Assembly (NCBI RefSeq): GCF_030272615.1
Contig: NC_081413.1
Span: forward strand, 560,021,945-560,085,944
Direction of reading: 5' to 3'
Origin: Cryptomeria japonica
Taxonomy: Eukaryota > Streptophyta > Pinopsida > Cupressales > Cupressaceae
DNA length: 64,000 nucleotides
Part shown: piece after piece, positions 11,027 through 22,497 of the stretch
How the letters are laid out: every line of letters starts with the position of its first letter
Numbering within the stretch: the stretch's first letter is position 1
The notes under the pieces: model-generated
Databases searched by the model: none
Seen by the model: only the letters and a program-made list of their open reading frames with translations
What the model was told of the DNA's origin: nothing
Made by a program: the position numbers and the translations under genes

Positions 11027-12514
11027 ATGGTGAACGGACTTAAGGTTGAAGATAGGCTTGAAGGTGCAACAAACTTCACTTCATGGAAATATAGAATTCT
11101 AATTGCACTAGAAGAAAATGTTCTTCTTGAGTTCCTCGAAAAAGATGATATATCTTAACCAGCTGATGAAGCTGAGAAACTTCAAATGAAGAATGGCATA
11201 AAGGCCAAGAAGATGTTGATTCATTCGGTGAAGGATCATTTAGTGCCTCTTATCTCCAAGATGTTAACTGCTAGATAAATGTTCAAAACCTTGGAAGGGC
11301 TTTATGAGATCAACAACACTAGTAGAGCCCTTGTTCTAAGGAAACAACTTCATCAAAAGAAGATGGCGAAAGGAGAATCAGACATATCGCAATTCATGAA
11401 GATTACTGAGTTAAGAGATCAACTAAGTGCCATTGGAGATCAAGTTGTGGACAAAGACCTAGTCATGTTGACATTGAATGGTCTTCCTCAATCTTGGGAA
11501 CCATTTATTCAAAGTGTTAGTGGGAGATCCAAATTTCTCAAGTTTGATCCTCTTCATGCAAATTGTATCCAAGAAGAATCTAGATTGGCTGCAAGGGGAA
11601 ATGGCCGAAACTCTCACAATGAAGACAACCATGTTCTAGCTACTCAAACTACAAAGAAGAAAGGAAGAGATTGGAGAAAAGGTAACTTCAAAAGAAACAG
11701 AGATAGAAGTTCAGTTTCCGCACCTAATTCTAAGAAGAAGAAAGATCTCTCCCACATCCAGTGTTTTAGATGTGACAAGTATGGCCACTATGCAAGAGAT
11801 TATTTAACAAGGCCAAAGCAACATGCTTCTATGGCGGATGTTAATGAAGTATCTCCTCAAAAGGAATCTAGGAACAACCAAGAAGGGTTTCTATTCATTT
11901 CTACCCTATCTAGAAATGTTCCAACCGATAGCAGCACTTGGTTGATTGATAGTGGCGCTTCTCGACACATCACAGGTTATAGGGAACATCTTTCAGACTT
12001 GGTGGAAAGAAAGACCAATCTTCAAGTGATAATTGGAGATGATGCATGCTACTCGGTGAAAGGCTCTGGATCTACCTCTCTCAACTTAGAATCTGGCATC
12101 CCTCTCCATCTAAGTGATGTCTTGTTCGTACCAGGAATCAAGAGGAACCTTGTCTCTATTTCAGCCTTAGAAGACAAAGGTTATCAAGTTGCATTTTCAG
12201 AAGGGAAAGTTCTTGCTTGGCCAAAGAACACTAGCATCAAGACAACACGTGTGATTGGGAACCGGCATGAGTCTCTATACAAGCTTTCCATTTGTCCAGT
12301 TCAAGCACTTCTGCATGACTCTTCCAGTTCTAGCGAGCTATGGCATAGAAGACTTGCTCATCTACACTACAAGGCCCTTCCATCATTGGAGAAAATGGTT
12401 AAAGGTGTACCTAAGCTCATCCATGAGCATGATGGCACTTGTAAAGGTTGTGCTATGGGTAAAATACTAAGAGTCCATTTCATAGCAGTGAAAGTAGGTC
12501 AAAAAGTATATTAG
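11027..12514 (+). pseudogene. gag: Copia gag, protease and pre-integrase region
   Basis: The first ATG at 11027 (MVNGLKVEDRLEGATNFTSW) starts a copia Gag that stays in one frame to 12514 but carries in-frame TAA codons at 11156 and 11276. The UBN2-type Gag core includes TLEGLYEINNTSRALVLRKQ and LTLNGLPQSWEPFIQS. The zinc knuckle CFRCDKYGHYARDY near 11760 has its last Cys replaced by Tyr. The protease active site WLIDSGASRHIT is intact near 11940, and the Gag-pre-integrase segment ELWHRRLAHLHYKALPSLEK ends in CKGCAMGK. A frameshift near 12475-12485 separates it from integrase. Confidence 0.9.
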
Positions 12515-13551
12515 ATCTTGTACATTCTAATTTATGTGGTCCTATGTCAATAGCATCCCTAAGTGGATTTTTGTATTATGTAATTTTCATAAATGATTAC
12601 TCTAGGAAGACTTGGATTTATTTTTTTAAGTCTAAAGAGTCTAAAGAAGTCCTAGATAGATTTAAAGAGTTTAAGGCCCAAGTAGAAAACTTGTCTGGAA
12701 AGAGGATTAAAGTCTTAAGGTCTGATAATGGAGGTGATTATTCTTCAGGATGCTTTCGTAATTTCTACATTGAAGTGGGAATTAAGAGGGAGCTTTGTGT
12801 TCCTTACAACCCACAACAAAATGGAGCAGCAAAAAGAAAGAACAGACCCATAGTTGAAGCAGCTAAAGCCATGATTCATGACCAAGAGTTGCAAACCTTT
12901 CTTTGGGCAGAAGCTTCTAGAACAGTAGTATATGTTCAGAACAGATGTCCTCATCGGATATTGCAAAATATGACTCCAGAAAAAGCTTTTTCAAGGGTTA
13001 AGCCCGAAGTCAGTCATTTGAGAATCTTTGGTTGTCCAGTGTATGTCCATGTACCTAAAGATAAAAGAACCAAGTTGGAACCTTATAGCAAGAGAGGAAT
13101 ATTTGTGGGCTACAGTGAAACTTCAAAAGCCTACAAGATTTACATTCCAGGACAGAAACAAATAGAGGTTAGCAGAGATGTTACATTTGAGGAAGACGTT
13201 GCATCTAAAGGTTCATGCATGGAGATAGATGATGATGACCCAGAAACTCCTCAAGACATGGATGTTGATCATATTCTTGAGATTCAAAGGGAGTCTACTG
13301 AACCAGTAGAGGCTATTGATCCAATTGAACCCTTGGAACCTACTAATGGTCCGAGAGACTTTGTCATAAGCAAGAAGAGACCTCTTTGGGCTAGGAAAAC
13401 TACGCAGGAGGCAGAAAAGTTTGCAGCTCCTAGAAGCACATTCAAAGAAAGCAAAAGACCTCAGAAATTTTCAAGCTATGTTGCATTAATGAGTAATATC
13501 ATTGAATCTGAACCTTCTAGTGTTGAGGAAGCTTCAAGTCATCATGTATAG
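12481..13551 (+). pseudogene. pol: Copia integrase
   Basis: The catalytic core and C-terminal GKGY-like region of a copia integrase. YYVIFINDYSRKTWIYFF and RSDNGGDY are clear, and FGCPVYVHVPKDKRTKLEP and GIFVGYSETSKAYKIY follow. The DDE triad is damaged: the first Asp position reads Asn (HSNLCGPM) and the Glu position reads Lys (NGAAKRKN). The frame ends at a TAG at 13549-13551 where a Trp is normal, and RT continues in the same frame. Confidence 0.9.
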
Positions 13552-15072
13552 AGAGATGCTATGGATGAAGAATATCAATCCATTATTAAGAATGATGTTT
13601 GGGACATTGTTCCAAGACCTGAAGGAAAATCAATTGTATCTTCCAAATGGCTCTTCAAAATCAAGCATGTAGTTGATGGAAGTATTAAGAAGCACAAAGC
13701 AAAATTTGTGGCTAGAGGATTCTCTCAGAAAGAGGGAATAGATTATGAGGAGACATTTGCTCCGGTTGCTCGCTATACATCCATTAGGACTATCATTGCC
13801 ATTGCAGTTGCAAAGGGATGGAAGCTACATCAGATGGACGTGAAGACAACATTTCTTAATGGTGTCATTGAAGAGGAAGTTTATATTGAGCAACTTGATG
13901 GCTTTGTGATTCATGGGAAGGAGTCTCATGTTTGCAGACTAAAGAAGGCTTTGTATGGCCTTAAGCAGGCTCCTCGTGCTTGGTATGAGAGGATTGATCG
14001 ATACTTGATGAGCTTGGGGTTCTTCAAGAATGATGCAGATCCAAATCTTTACTTCAAGGTAATTGATGGCGAGGCTCTTATACTAGTTCTTTATGTTAAT
14101 GATTTATTTATTACTAGAGAAGATCATCTCATTGACAAATGTAAGAAAGAGTTAGCTTCTGAGTTTGAGATGAAGGACCTAGGTCTTATGCACTACTTTC
14201 TAGGATTGGAGGTATGGCAAAGACCCAATGAGATTATTCTAAATCAAGGGAAATATACCATAGATATCTTGAAGAGATTTGGAATGATGGACTACAAGTC
14301 TACGTCTACACCTATGGAGACAAATTTGAAGAAGTTGAGTGAGTCTGCAGCTAGTTTGGATTTGGTAGATGCTACCATGTACAGACAGTTGATTAGTTCA
14401 TTGATGTATCTAGTCAATACTAGACCTGACATTTGTTATGCAGTGAGTGCTCTCAGTCAGTTTATGTGTGAACCAAGACATATTCATCTAGTTGCAGCAA
14501 AACATATATTGAGGTACTTGCGTGGCACTGTAGGATATGGGTTGAGATATACTTCAAGTGCAAATCTAAATCTGCAAGGATAATCTGATTTTGATCGGAC
14601 AGGGAGTGTTACAAATCGGAAGAGCACCTCAAGTTGTTGCTTCAGTTTAGGGTTTGCTATGGTTTCTTGGTGTAGCAGGAAGCAGTCTTCAGTGGCAATA
14701 AGTACTGCAAAAGCAAGGTATATTGCAGCATGTGTGGCAGCTCAAGAAGCAGTGTGGCTTCGAAAACTACTTGTAGGATTGTTTGGACAATCAATGGAGC
14801 CTACTGTCATTCATTGTGATAATTAGAGTTGTGTGAAACTTTCTGTCAACCCTGTGGTTCATGACAGAACAAAACATGTGGAGATCAAATACCACTACAT
14901 TTGAGATACGGTTCTAAGGAAAGCCATTCAACTGAGGTACATTAGCACTGATGATCAGATGGCCAATATTCTCACCAAGCCCCTTGCCAAAGTGAAGTTT
15001 GTGCATTTTCGACACAAGCTTGGAGTTGTGGAGAATGAAGCCCTTGCTGAGAGGGAGTCTCAGTATCAATGA
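13552..15072 (+). pseudogene. pol: Copia reverse transcriptase and RNase H
   Basis: RT motifs in order: VWDIVPRPEGKSIVSSKWLF, RGFSQKEGIDYEETFAPVAR, LHQMDVKTTFLNGVIEEEVY, LKKALYGLKQAPRAWYERID, then the active site LYVNDLFIT. The first of the two conserved catalytic Asp residues is Asn, so polymerase activity is expected to be lost. RNase H follows from about 14550 with stops at 14581, 14824 and 14902. The tail MANILTKPLAK lies near 14960 and the frame ends near 15072. Confidence 0.92.
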
Positions 15073-15090
15073 TTTCTTGAGATGTACTTT

Positions 15091-15235
15091 AATGCATTCT
15101 TCTTTGTGAGGGAGAAGTTTCAGGTGCAAGCCCTTGTTAATGCATTCTTCTCTGTGAGAGATAAGTTTGAGGTGCAAGCCCTTGCTAATGCATTCTTCTC
15201 TGTGAGAGAGAAGTTTGAGGTGAAAGCCTTTGTAC
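15091..15235 (+). repeat. 48-bp tandem repeat, three copies
   Basis: AATGCATTCTTC recurs at 15091, 15139 and 15187, giving a period of 48 bp. The unit is 16 codons long and is open on both strands. It lies between the pol stop and the 3' LTR. Confidence 0.85.
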
Positions 15236-15540
15236 CACCCTTTGGGAGTAGCCATGGTGGATGTCATGTTGAGAGACTCCATGACAACATCACTTGTGTT
15301 TATTCACCCTCTGGGAGCAACCATGGTGAACACCATGATTAGATGATGACATCACGTTGAGTGACTCCGTGATGGACACTTGTGTACATATCCATATCCA
15401 TACATGGGAGTAGCCATGATGGATGTCACCACGTTGAGTGCCTCCGTGATGAACTCTGTTTCACCCTCTGGGAGTAGCCATGGTGGATGTCATTCCATGA
15501 CATAGATATCAGCAAGGATTCCTCCCTATCTAAGAGGGAG
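15236..15540 (+). repeat. Copia 3' non-coding segment with diverged repeats and PPT
   Basis: GGGAGTAGCCATGGTGGATGTCAT-like segments recur around 15243, 15404 and 15471, each followed by GAGTGACTCCGTGATG-like text. The segment ends with the purine tract AAGAGGGAG at 15532-15540 just before the 3' LTR, where plus-strand DNA synthesis would be primed. Confidence 0.7.
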
Positions 15541-16173
15541 TGTTGGCGTATGTATCTACGGGAGTCTCCTTGGGGTCGATTTCACCAAATATGCAATTGG
15601 CCATCGACCTTGCATATTTGGAGTTGGTTGATAATTAATAAAGTGTGATGCATTTGTTTGGAAAATAAATATATATTTATTAAGGGGGGCCAACTTTTGG
15701 AGAAGTCTGCCACCCTTATGAAAGGTCACCGTGCTCTAATGAAGGGTGGTCTTGGTTCGAAGTGAGCCAACTCTTGATAAAGAGTCACCTTTGCTCGGGT
15801 ATAAAGGGAGATCGATTCTCCCCTCCTTGGCAATCAATATACACACACAATCATAGTCCACACATTCAAGGCAGATCGAATATCATACACAGCAGTTCAA
15901 ATAATATTCACTGCAGTCCAATCTTTCACATCAGATCAAATATCACCACCAGCAGTTCGTGTAACATCAAGTGTGGATTGTTTCATACATCTAGCTTCAA
16001 GGGGTCAAACGATTTTTTGTAAAGACATCTTGCTATTTGATTAATATAATAAGAGACATTTGTTGCTGGGTTTTTCTCCGTCATGTTGGAGGGTTTTCCC
16101 GGGGTATATGCTGTGCGAATTTGATTGAATTGTCTTATATCTCCATTCTATTAATCTGATCATAAAATTAACA
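15541..16173 (+). repeat. 3' LTR of the copia element
   Basis: 633 bp, TGTTGG to TTAACA. It matches 10292-10925 with roughly a few percent of scattered substitutions by eye. The TATA segment GGGTATAAAGGGAG is conserved. Confidence 0.93.
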
Positions 16174-16698
16174 GTTGGTTCCTGAATCAAGGCTTAAAAT
16201 GAAGGTTTTGACAACTTTTCATGATGCTCCTATGGCTGGCCACCCTAGGTTTTATAAGACTTACAAGCAAATCCATGAGAGATTTTCTACTAAGGGGCTT
16301 AAGAAGGAAGTCCTTAAGTATATTTGAGAGTGTCCTACATGCCAACAAAAAGAAACGAGCATACTTATCCTACTAGTTTGTTGCAGCCCCTACCCATTCC
16401 CAATCAAAAATGGGAAAGTATCTCTATGGATTTTATTACAAGGCTTCCCAAGGTGCACGGGAAGGATTGCATATGTGTGGTAGTGGACAGATTAACCAAT
16501 TGGCTTGATTTATGCCATTTTAGCAATGTTTACAGCAATTCAAGTGGTAGATTTATTCTTCAAGGAGGTTTTCAAGTTACGTGGGATGTCAAAAACATTG
16601 TTAGTGATAAGGACAGCAAGTTCATGAGTTTATTTTGGCAAAAATTGTTCAAATTTAGTGGAACAGAATTGACTCTTAGCACTAGCTACCACCTACAA
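16174..16698 (+). pseudogene. pol: Gypsy integrase, zinc domain and first half of core
   Basis: It resumes the gypsy frame after the copia insertion. The HHCC domain is LTTFHDAPMAGHPRFYKTY followed by the CPTCQQK pair, with a stop near 16326. The core starts with WESISMDFITRLPKVHGKD (first catalytic Asp kept) and continues to IVSDKDSKFMS (second Asp kept) and STSYHLQ. At 16698 a solo LTR interrupts it and the catalytic Glu segment follows at 17686. Confidence 0.87.
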
Positions 16699-17685
16699 TG
16701 TCATGTCCCTGCTATGACACCAATATTCACACCATCACTAAGTATGTTAAGAAACACCTACACAAAGAAAACTGTCTTATTGAAAGACTTCACAATTTTC
16801 TGCATTCTCAATCAGACCGAGACAAAATAAGGAAAGGTGTTGACTCTATCCTATGGGATGTTAGCCATCTAACCAGCACCAATGCTTAGAACAATTTACA
16901 CATAACAATCTCATTATCATAATTTACACTGACTCTATGAGAGATGGGTTCTTTGTGATCTCTTATATATAGATGGGCAATAATGTATAAATCTTTATAT
17001 GTTTGTTGAAGTGCTGAAATCACCCATGGGACGGATAATAAGGGAATACAAGGAGGGAAAACAGTTATGAGGTCCTCTCCTAAGTACACCACCTTATGGT
17101 GGTGACTAGTAGTCCCATGAGGTCATGGGGGTGCAAGGAGTGTTGCCCTTGGGCTTAGGAGGGAAGGACTTTCAAGACACCCTATTGTAGTTTCCCTAAA
17201 ACCCTACCATGGCTAATCCTTAGATTTAGGAATCCCAATCATAGGGAGAAGGATAAAGGTAGTAAGGTAAGGGGAACGGCTATAGGACTCCTCACTAGGT
17301 ACACCCCCTCACATGGATGGCAAGGGCCACATTAGGCCAAGGGGGAAGGTATATCTGCTCTTGGGCCTAGGGTAGAGGATCATTCAGGCACCCTAACATG
17401 CCTTCTTATCCTAACTCCCCTATGGTTAAATTGCATCAATAGATAAGATGTATTTTATAATTTAATTAATGTTCCTAACCCTAGTTGGAAAGTTCTATGC
17501 TTTTGAATTAAGTTAATGTTTCTAAAAGGAGAGGTCTAGTTTATGATTATGTTTCAATGGTTTCCTAACATGTTTGCAGGGTACCAAACAAGTAAATGAC
17601 ATCATTAAAACTTTTCTATTTCTTGTTTTGCTTGGATTTGTGATTTAAGGCGAAACTAGGGCATTTAATAAAAGGGGACATTACA
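16699..17685. mobile_element. Solo LTR A inside gypsy integrase
   Basis: 987 bp with ends TGTCATGTCCCT and GGGGACATTACA. The integrase codons before and after it are contiguous in the family alignment (YHLQ, then NGQTEIVNK), so the interval is an insertion. The adjoining 5-mers are TACAA and TGTAG, which differ only by transitions and are compatible with a decayed duplication. It has no internal coding region. TATATATA lies near 16965. Confidence 0.78.
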
Positions 17686-18455
17686 TGTAGATAAATGGGC
17701 AAACAGAAATTGTCAACAAATGGGAGGAAGGGTACCTATGCAACTATGTTGCAGGGCAACAAAACGCATGGGTGAAATAATTGCATTTGGGTGAGTATTG
17801 CTATAACTTCACCTATCACATGACCATAAAGATGTCCCCTTTCATGGCATTATATGGGTATGGGGCTCCTAGCTTCTTTGATTTACTGTTTGGCAATAGT
17901 AGAGTGCCTAAGGCCAAAGATTTATTGCAACAGAGTCAAGATATCATGAGACCTTTGACAAATAACATTCAACATGCTCAAAATCAACAGAAGTTGCATG
18001 CAGACCAATACTGTGTTGAGCGAGCATTTGAGGCAGGGGACATGGTTTACTTGTGTTTACAGCCTTACAGACAATCCACACTCAAGAAGAGTGGGTAAGA
18101 GAAGTTGAAGCCATGGTTTTATGGATCATTCAAGATCTGCAAGAGGATTGGAGAGGTGGCAATGAGTTGGAGCTACCTAAGAGTAGCAAGGTGCACAATG
18201 TCTTCCACATATCTCACCTCAAGAAAGCACTTGGGCATAATGTGATTCCCTCTTCACAGTTGCCTCCTTTGGATGGCAAGGTAAATTGGTCTTAATTCTA
18301 GAGACAATGATTGATTATAGGAAGCATACTCTATAGAAGATGATTATCGAGGAGTATTTGGTGAAGTGGAAGAATTTTCCAATAGAGGATGTGACTTAAG
18401 AGAGTGAGCAGATTTTACATCTAGATTTGAAATTTATTGGGGACAAGCAATTCTA
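17686..18455 (+). pseudogene. pol: Gypsy integrase C-terminus and chromodomain
   Basis: It carries the integrase Glu segment NGQTEIVNKWEEGYL, then LGEYCYNFTYHMTIKMSPF and MALYGYGAPS, and the C-terminal VHNVFHISHLKKALGHN. A frameshift near 18095-18160 and stops break it. At 18295-18440 a chromodomain-like segment is readable (ILETMIDY, EEYLVKWKNFPIEDVT) with two stops, one at a conserved Trp position. Chromodomains on integrase direct insertion toward histone-marked heterochromatin in chromoviruses. Confidence 0.85.
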
Positions 18456-18466
18456 TGGAGGGAGGT
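18456..18466 (+). promoter_or_regulatory. Polypurine tract of the gypsy element
   Basis: GGAGGGAGGT immediately precedes the 3' LTR start TGTCTCAGACC and would prime plus-strand synthesis. Confidence 0.7.
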
Positions 18467-19143
18467 TGTCTCAGACCTAGTCAATTGATGCTTCCCATTA
18501 GCCTATTCCTAGGTTCTCCTATGCTATTTGGTGGTAGTTAGTTTTCTTGAAGAGCTCAGTTTTAGTTTTCTTGGCTTTCGACAACTCTATGGGTGTTCGG
18601 CTAGTGTTCTAGTTGGTGGCAACACTCCTTGTAGCATTTTGGGCCTTTTGGGTTGTTCTTCATAGCTCTTGGAGAATATTGCTCTTTATAGTAAGTTCTC
18701 ATTTTGGCACCTGCCATTATTGTTTAGCATCAACTATGTTTCTGCATGACTGGTCTCAATTTTCAATGCCCTGACAAGATTTTCGCAAATTGGTTAGAAT
18801 TATTATAATATTTGCACTAAAGTTACAAAGTAACATTTTAATATTCACTTTAGTGTTAAATATATAAAGTGAAGTAATGTTCCCCAAGTTGGACACCAAG
18901 TAAAGGGAACTTGGAAATTAAGTTGTTTTAAATTGTTAATGTGGCCTTTTCGAAGGAAATAAATTAATTTTAAATTTTAAATTCCCTCTTTTCCCCCCAA
19001 GTCTATATAAAAGGGTTTTGGCTCTCAGTCTCATTCATTCAGAGTTGCACACATACTGAAATGTTCTTCTAGAAGTTGATTGAGGAGGTAAATCCTCATC
19101 AATCTACACTAGTTTCGATGGTGAAAGATCCATCCTAGCTGGC

Positions 19144-20365
19144 TGTAATGTCCCCACTCTAGCAGATTGACCAAGTATATGTGCGTTAGCCTAGCTCTAC
19201 ATGGTCCCGAGGGCTAACAAAGGGTTTAAAGGGATCCTGGAGTGTTTTGGCCTAGTCATTTCCAGTTTGGGCCAAAACGAAGTTGATTTACTTAGTTTCA
19301 AGCATACTTACTATTTTTAGTAAGTCAACAGGACACAACGGGGGCTAGTTTTGGTGATTGGATTTGATACTCCTTGGCGAGAGCTTTCCGACGAGCTATC
19401 ACTCACGCTATTCGGAGTCCGATTGCTAATATATTTTAATGCCTGAAGTTTTATTAAAGAAACATTTAATTTAATTGTAAAATATTAAAGTGTTACTTTA
19501 ATATTTATTTTATGGAGATATGTGTAAATCAAAGGGGCAACCAAGGGAGACATAAGTGAATATTTTAATATGTTTTATATTGAACATGTTTTATCCCACA
19601 TTGCTTGAGTGAGTTGGGTCGCCCCTTGGAGAAAGAATAAAAGGGAGCTTTTGTGGCTTCATTGGGCATGTGGAATATGAGAAGAATTTGGTGTGTGAGT
19701 TGCAGATCCGTTCTTGGCATTAGAGGACGTCTATCCTCTCTTGTGACATTCTAGATGTCATTCCCTTGGGGTTTGGCCTTTGGAATCCTTTGCTATCAGC
19801 TTCATTTACAGGCAGATTGGGTGCTTTTTTCCAGCTACAAGCAGCAGTATTATTTGGTTGCATTTCCAGCTACAGGCCGCGACACTATTCACGTGGGTAC
19901 TATTCACGCGACACTATTCACGCGGGTACTATTCACGCGACACTATTCACGCGGGTACTATTCACGCGACACTATTCACGTGGGTACTATCCACCTGGCA
20001 CTATTCACACGGCACTATTCACCTGGCACTATTCATGTTACTGTAGCAGCAGAATTAGAAACTTTGGTTGGAACATTATGTCAAAATGCTGGAGTATTTA
20101 GTGAGTAGAAAATAACCTGCTATGTATTTGATTTTGTTAATTCTGGAAATAATATTATAACAGCAGTAGTTCAATTTCCAGCTTGCCTATTATTGTAAAT
20201 TCTTTTTAGTTCATGTTATGTGGTTTCATACCTATGCAAAGACTTAAAAACAAAAAAAAACATTGAAACATTAAACGGAGGAATAAGGAGTTGGCTGCAA
20301 ACTGTTTGACTAAATTCCTATCAGCAGTGGGGTTAGTTTTTGGGCATTCTAGGGTGTCCATTACA
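19144..20365. mobile_element. Solo LTR B inside the gypsy 3' LTR
   Basis: 1,222 bp from TGTAATGTCCCC to TGTCCATTACA. It is flanked by perfect 5-bp duplications CTGGC (19139-19143 and 20366-20370). Removing it restores the sequence seen in the gypsy 5' LTR near 5168. TG...CA ends, the 5-bp duplication and the lack of internal domains identify a solo LTR. An ATAAAAG box is near 19647, and a minisatellite occupies 19880-20035. Confidence 0.92.
19880..20035 (+). repeat. ACTATTCAC minisatellite within solo LTR B
   Basis: Alternating 14- and 15-bp units, each containing ACTATTCAC followed by GCG- or CGGGT-type spacers, build a 29-bp higher-order period. Later units degrade to CTGGC- and ACGGC-spaced copies. 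Since 29 is not a multiple of three and the unit has no stop codon, all three plus-strand frames stay open and read TIHAGTIHATLFTR-like repeats. Confidence 0.9.
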
Positions 20366-20742
20366 CTGGCTTGGTGTTTTCACATAGGAAACACAAAATT
20401 TAATGAAGTCTAGAAATCTAGGGCTTCACAAAATGAAGGTTTTCAAGGTAAATTGATTGTGAGTTTTTTGGTGAATGTTGGCATTAGTTTTTGGGTCTTT
20501 TGTGTGTTGCTTCTATGTGATTTGCAGAGCTTCCTGATCTGGCCATATACTTCATTAAGCTAGTTGAACATGTTTTTGGATGCCAAGCTTGATGGATTGA
20601 GTTAATGGTTTTGGGTATTGCTTCAACTAATTTCTCAATGCTAGGCAACCCCTTTGCAAATTTTTGATAGTGGTTATTATCTGGCATTTATTTTCTAGTG
20701 AAATTGCCCCTTCCAGCTAGGTCATCTAAGTTGCCCCTTCAT

Positions 20743-22497
20743 CACATGATGTCACAATCCTCAATATCTCTATTTTTTTATTATTTAATGATTCGATTGA
20801 TTTTATTAATAATTGCAAATGCAATATTTGGTATTTTTAATGAATATATTGAAATATTTTGATTGTCATTGCACACATTTGAAATCCAAATTAGGAGAAT
20901 CTTTTCAGTTACATTTGTTAGTAGAAAAGAAGAAGCCGGAAACTGTATTTTAATGTTTAAGGCTAAATTTAGCCAAAAAATAATGTGCAAGAAATGACGA
21001 TTTAGCATGCAAAACTTCAATCATGATATCCTTCATAAAGAGCTTAACATAGTCGTATTTTGCATGATCTCCCGATCACATTCAAAGGACTTTTTTTACT
21101 CAATAGAATGGGTAGCTTCAATAATGGGCCATGGTAGAGGTGTTAGTACAAGGCCAGCTCATGCATCATCCTGGACAGCTTCCTTGGATAATCACATGGA
21201 AGGGGCAGATTGATGGAGATACTCGGAAGAATTGAAGGAATGCATAAAGGAGGGAACTGCGTAGAGAAAATTGGGGAGCCGAGTGGAATTAATGGAGGGT
21301 TTTAGCATTTTAAAGAAAGAAATTTACAAAGGAGAATAGATGTATAATGCACGGTGGATAGCAATGGAAAAAAACCATTCTTTTTATTTCAATTTGGAGC
21401 ATATCCTTAAAAAATATTGAGTTTTTATGCCAGTGCAAGGGGAGATTGGAAGAGCTTCCAACACCTAATAGACACACAACACATGCTCTCACAATTGTCC
21501 CAAGTGTTCTACATATGTCACATCCCTTGAAGAGTCCGTCAGTCTTTCCATTTCACCTTCCTACTTCCTTCTTGTCCTATATATAAAAGGAGAATTCGTT
21601 GTATACACACATGTTTTTGGATAGTTTCTTGGCTAATCTATTGTGCTTGATTCTTTTGTGGAAGTTCTGAATTTTGCATTTATTGTTTGCTGCTCCAACA
21701 TACGGTTGTATGCAAATCAGACCACTGGGAGCATCTGACCATCTCCAAGACATTTGACGACATTTCAGACATTCTCATCTATCCCAGGGACACGTCAGTT
21801 TCCACGGTAAAAAGGACCCTGATGTCCCTCAGTACCAGGGATGGGGACGTGAGTTGTCATTTGAGAGTAATTTAGCATTTGCACCTTCACAATCTATAGA
21901 AATTGAGCATAGCTTCTGAAAAGAACTGTGAGTTTTTAAATCAACATTTTGAATTGCCTTCCATATGTCATCATCAGGTTAACGAACTGAGTTGAAACCA
22001 CGGAGGATTATACAAAACATAGGCGACAGGAAACTCACACAGGTCTTTCCTGAAGCTTTGTTCAAGCATCAGAAGTATGATATGTCCCCTTTCTTGATGA
22101 GAATACCCAACCTTTGAAGATCGATTTTGAGGATTCATCGCTTCTAGTCTTTTCAAATTTGTTTGTGTTGTCAGAAGCAGGAATCAGTCTCCAAACTTAC
22201 TAGAGCATAATCTGGAAATTGGAAATGGATATAAGGACAGTTAAGATGCCTGATTTCTCCCTGCTTAGTTTGCGGCTGCTGAATTGTTCAAATTTTGCAT
22301 TAATTACGATAGATGGTTATTTTAATTGAAAAGAAAAGTAGTTTTAATTGAAGTCTGATAGTGAGCAGGGTTAGATTTAAAAAGAGAGAGGCCCTACTCA
22401 TTGATGTTTTGAAAAAAATTAGTCATAGTTCATGGAAGTAATTACCAGTGATAACCAGCAACTGGAGTGAATTTAGGATTTGGGCCAACCCTCACGA
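20743..22497. other. Unassigned AT-rich DNA
   Basis: No gene recognised. A strong TATA-like box TATATATAAAAGG lies near 21580, followed by a short open frame at 21687-21875 of unknown meaning that covers a GGGAC-rich segment. This could be the edge of an unrecognised repeat. Confidence 0.4.

Larger units (their letters stand above)
10292..16173 (+). mobile_element. Ty1/copia retrotransposon, full-length, inactivated
   Basis: A 5,882-bp element with LTRs of 634 and 633 bp, TG...CA ends, a PBS and a purine tract. Flanking 5-mers are GTAGG (10287-10291) and GTTGG (16174-16178), a target duplication with one mismatch; the mismatch creates a stop in the host gypsy frame. The order is gag, protease, integrase, RT, RNase H, as in copia. 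At least four nonsense codons, a frameshift and changed catalytic residues make it non-autonomous now. Confidence 0.93.
4452..20742 (+). mobile_element. Ty3/gypsy chromovirus, decayed and nested
   Basis: The order is 5' LTR, PBS matching initiator tRNA-Met, gag, protease, RT, RNase H, integrase, chromodomain, polypurine tract, 3' LTR. The C-terminal chromodomain and the HNFI-type protease context place it among chromoviruses. All coding parts carry stops and frameshifts. Four later insertions interrupt it: a MITE in RT, a copia element between RNase H and integrase, a solo LTR in the integrase core and a solo LTR in the 3' LTR. Without these it would be roughly 7.5 kb. The 3' LTR lacks its last ~780 bp, so no target duplication can be checked. 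Confidence 0.9.
18467..20742 (+). repeat. 3' LTR of the gypsy element, truncated and interrupted
   Basis: Matches the first ~1.1 kb of the 5' LTR. Compared with the 5' copy it lacks 11 bp after the first TG and everything after about 5546. The match ends near 20742 (GCCCCTTCAT). Solo LTR B sits within it at 19144-20365. The missing end implies a later deletion or rearrangement at the right border. Confidence 0.82.

Noticed and set aside
19755-20108. Three overlapping plus-strand ORFs of 88-117 codons as genes
   Set aside because: They are frame copies of one stop-free minisatellite inside a solo LTR and show no protein-like character.
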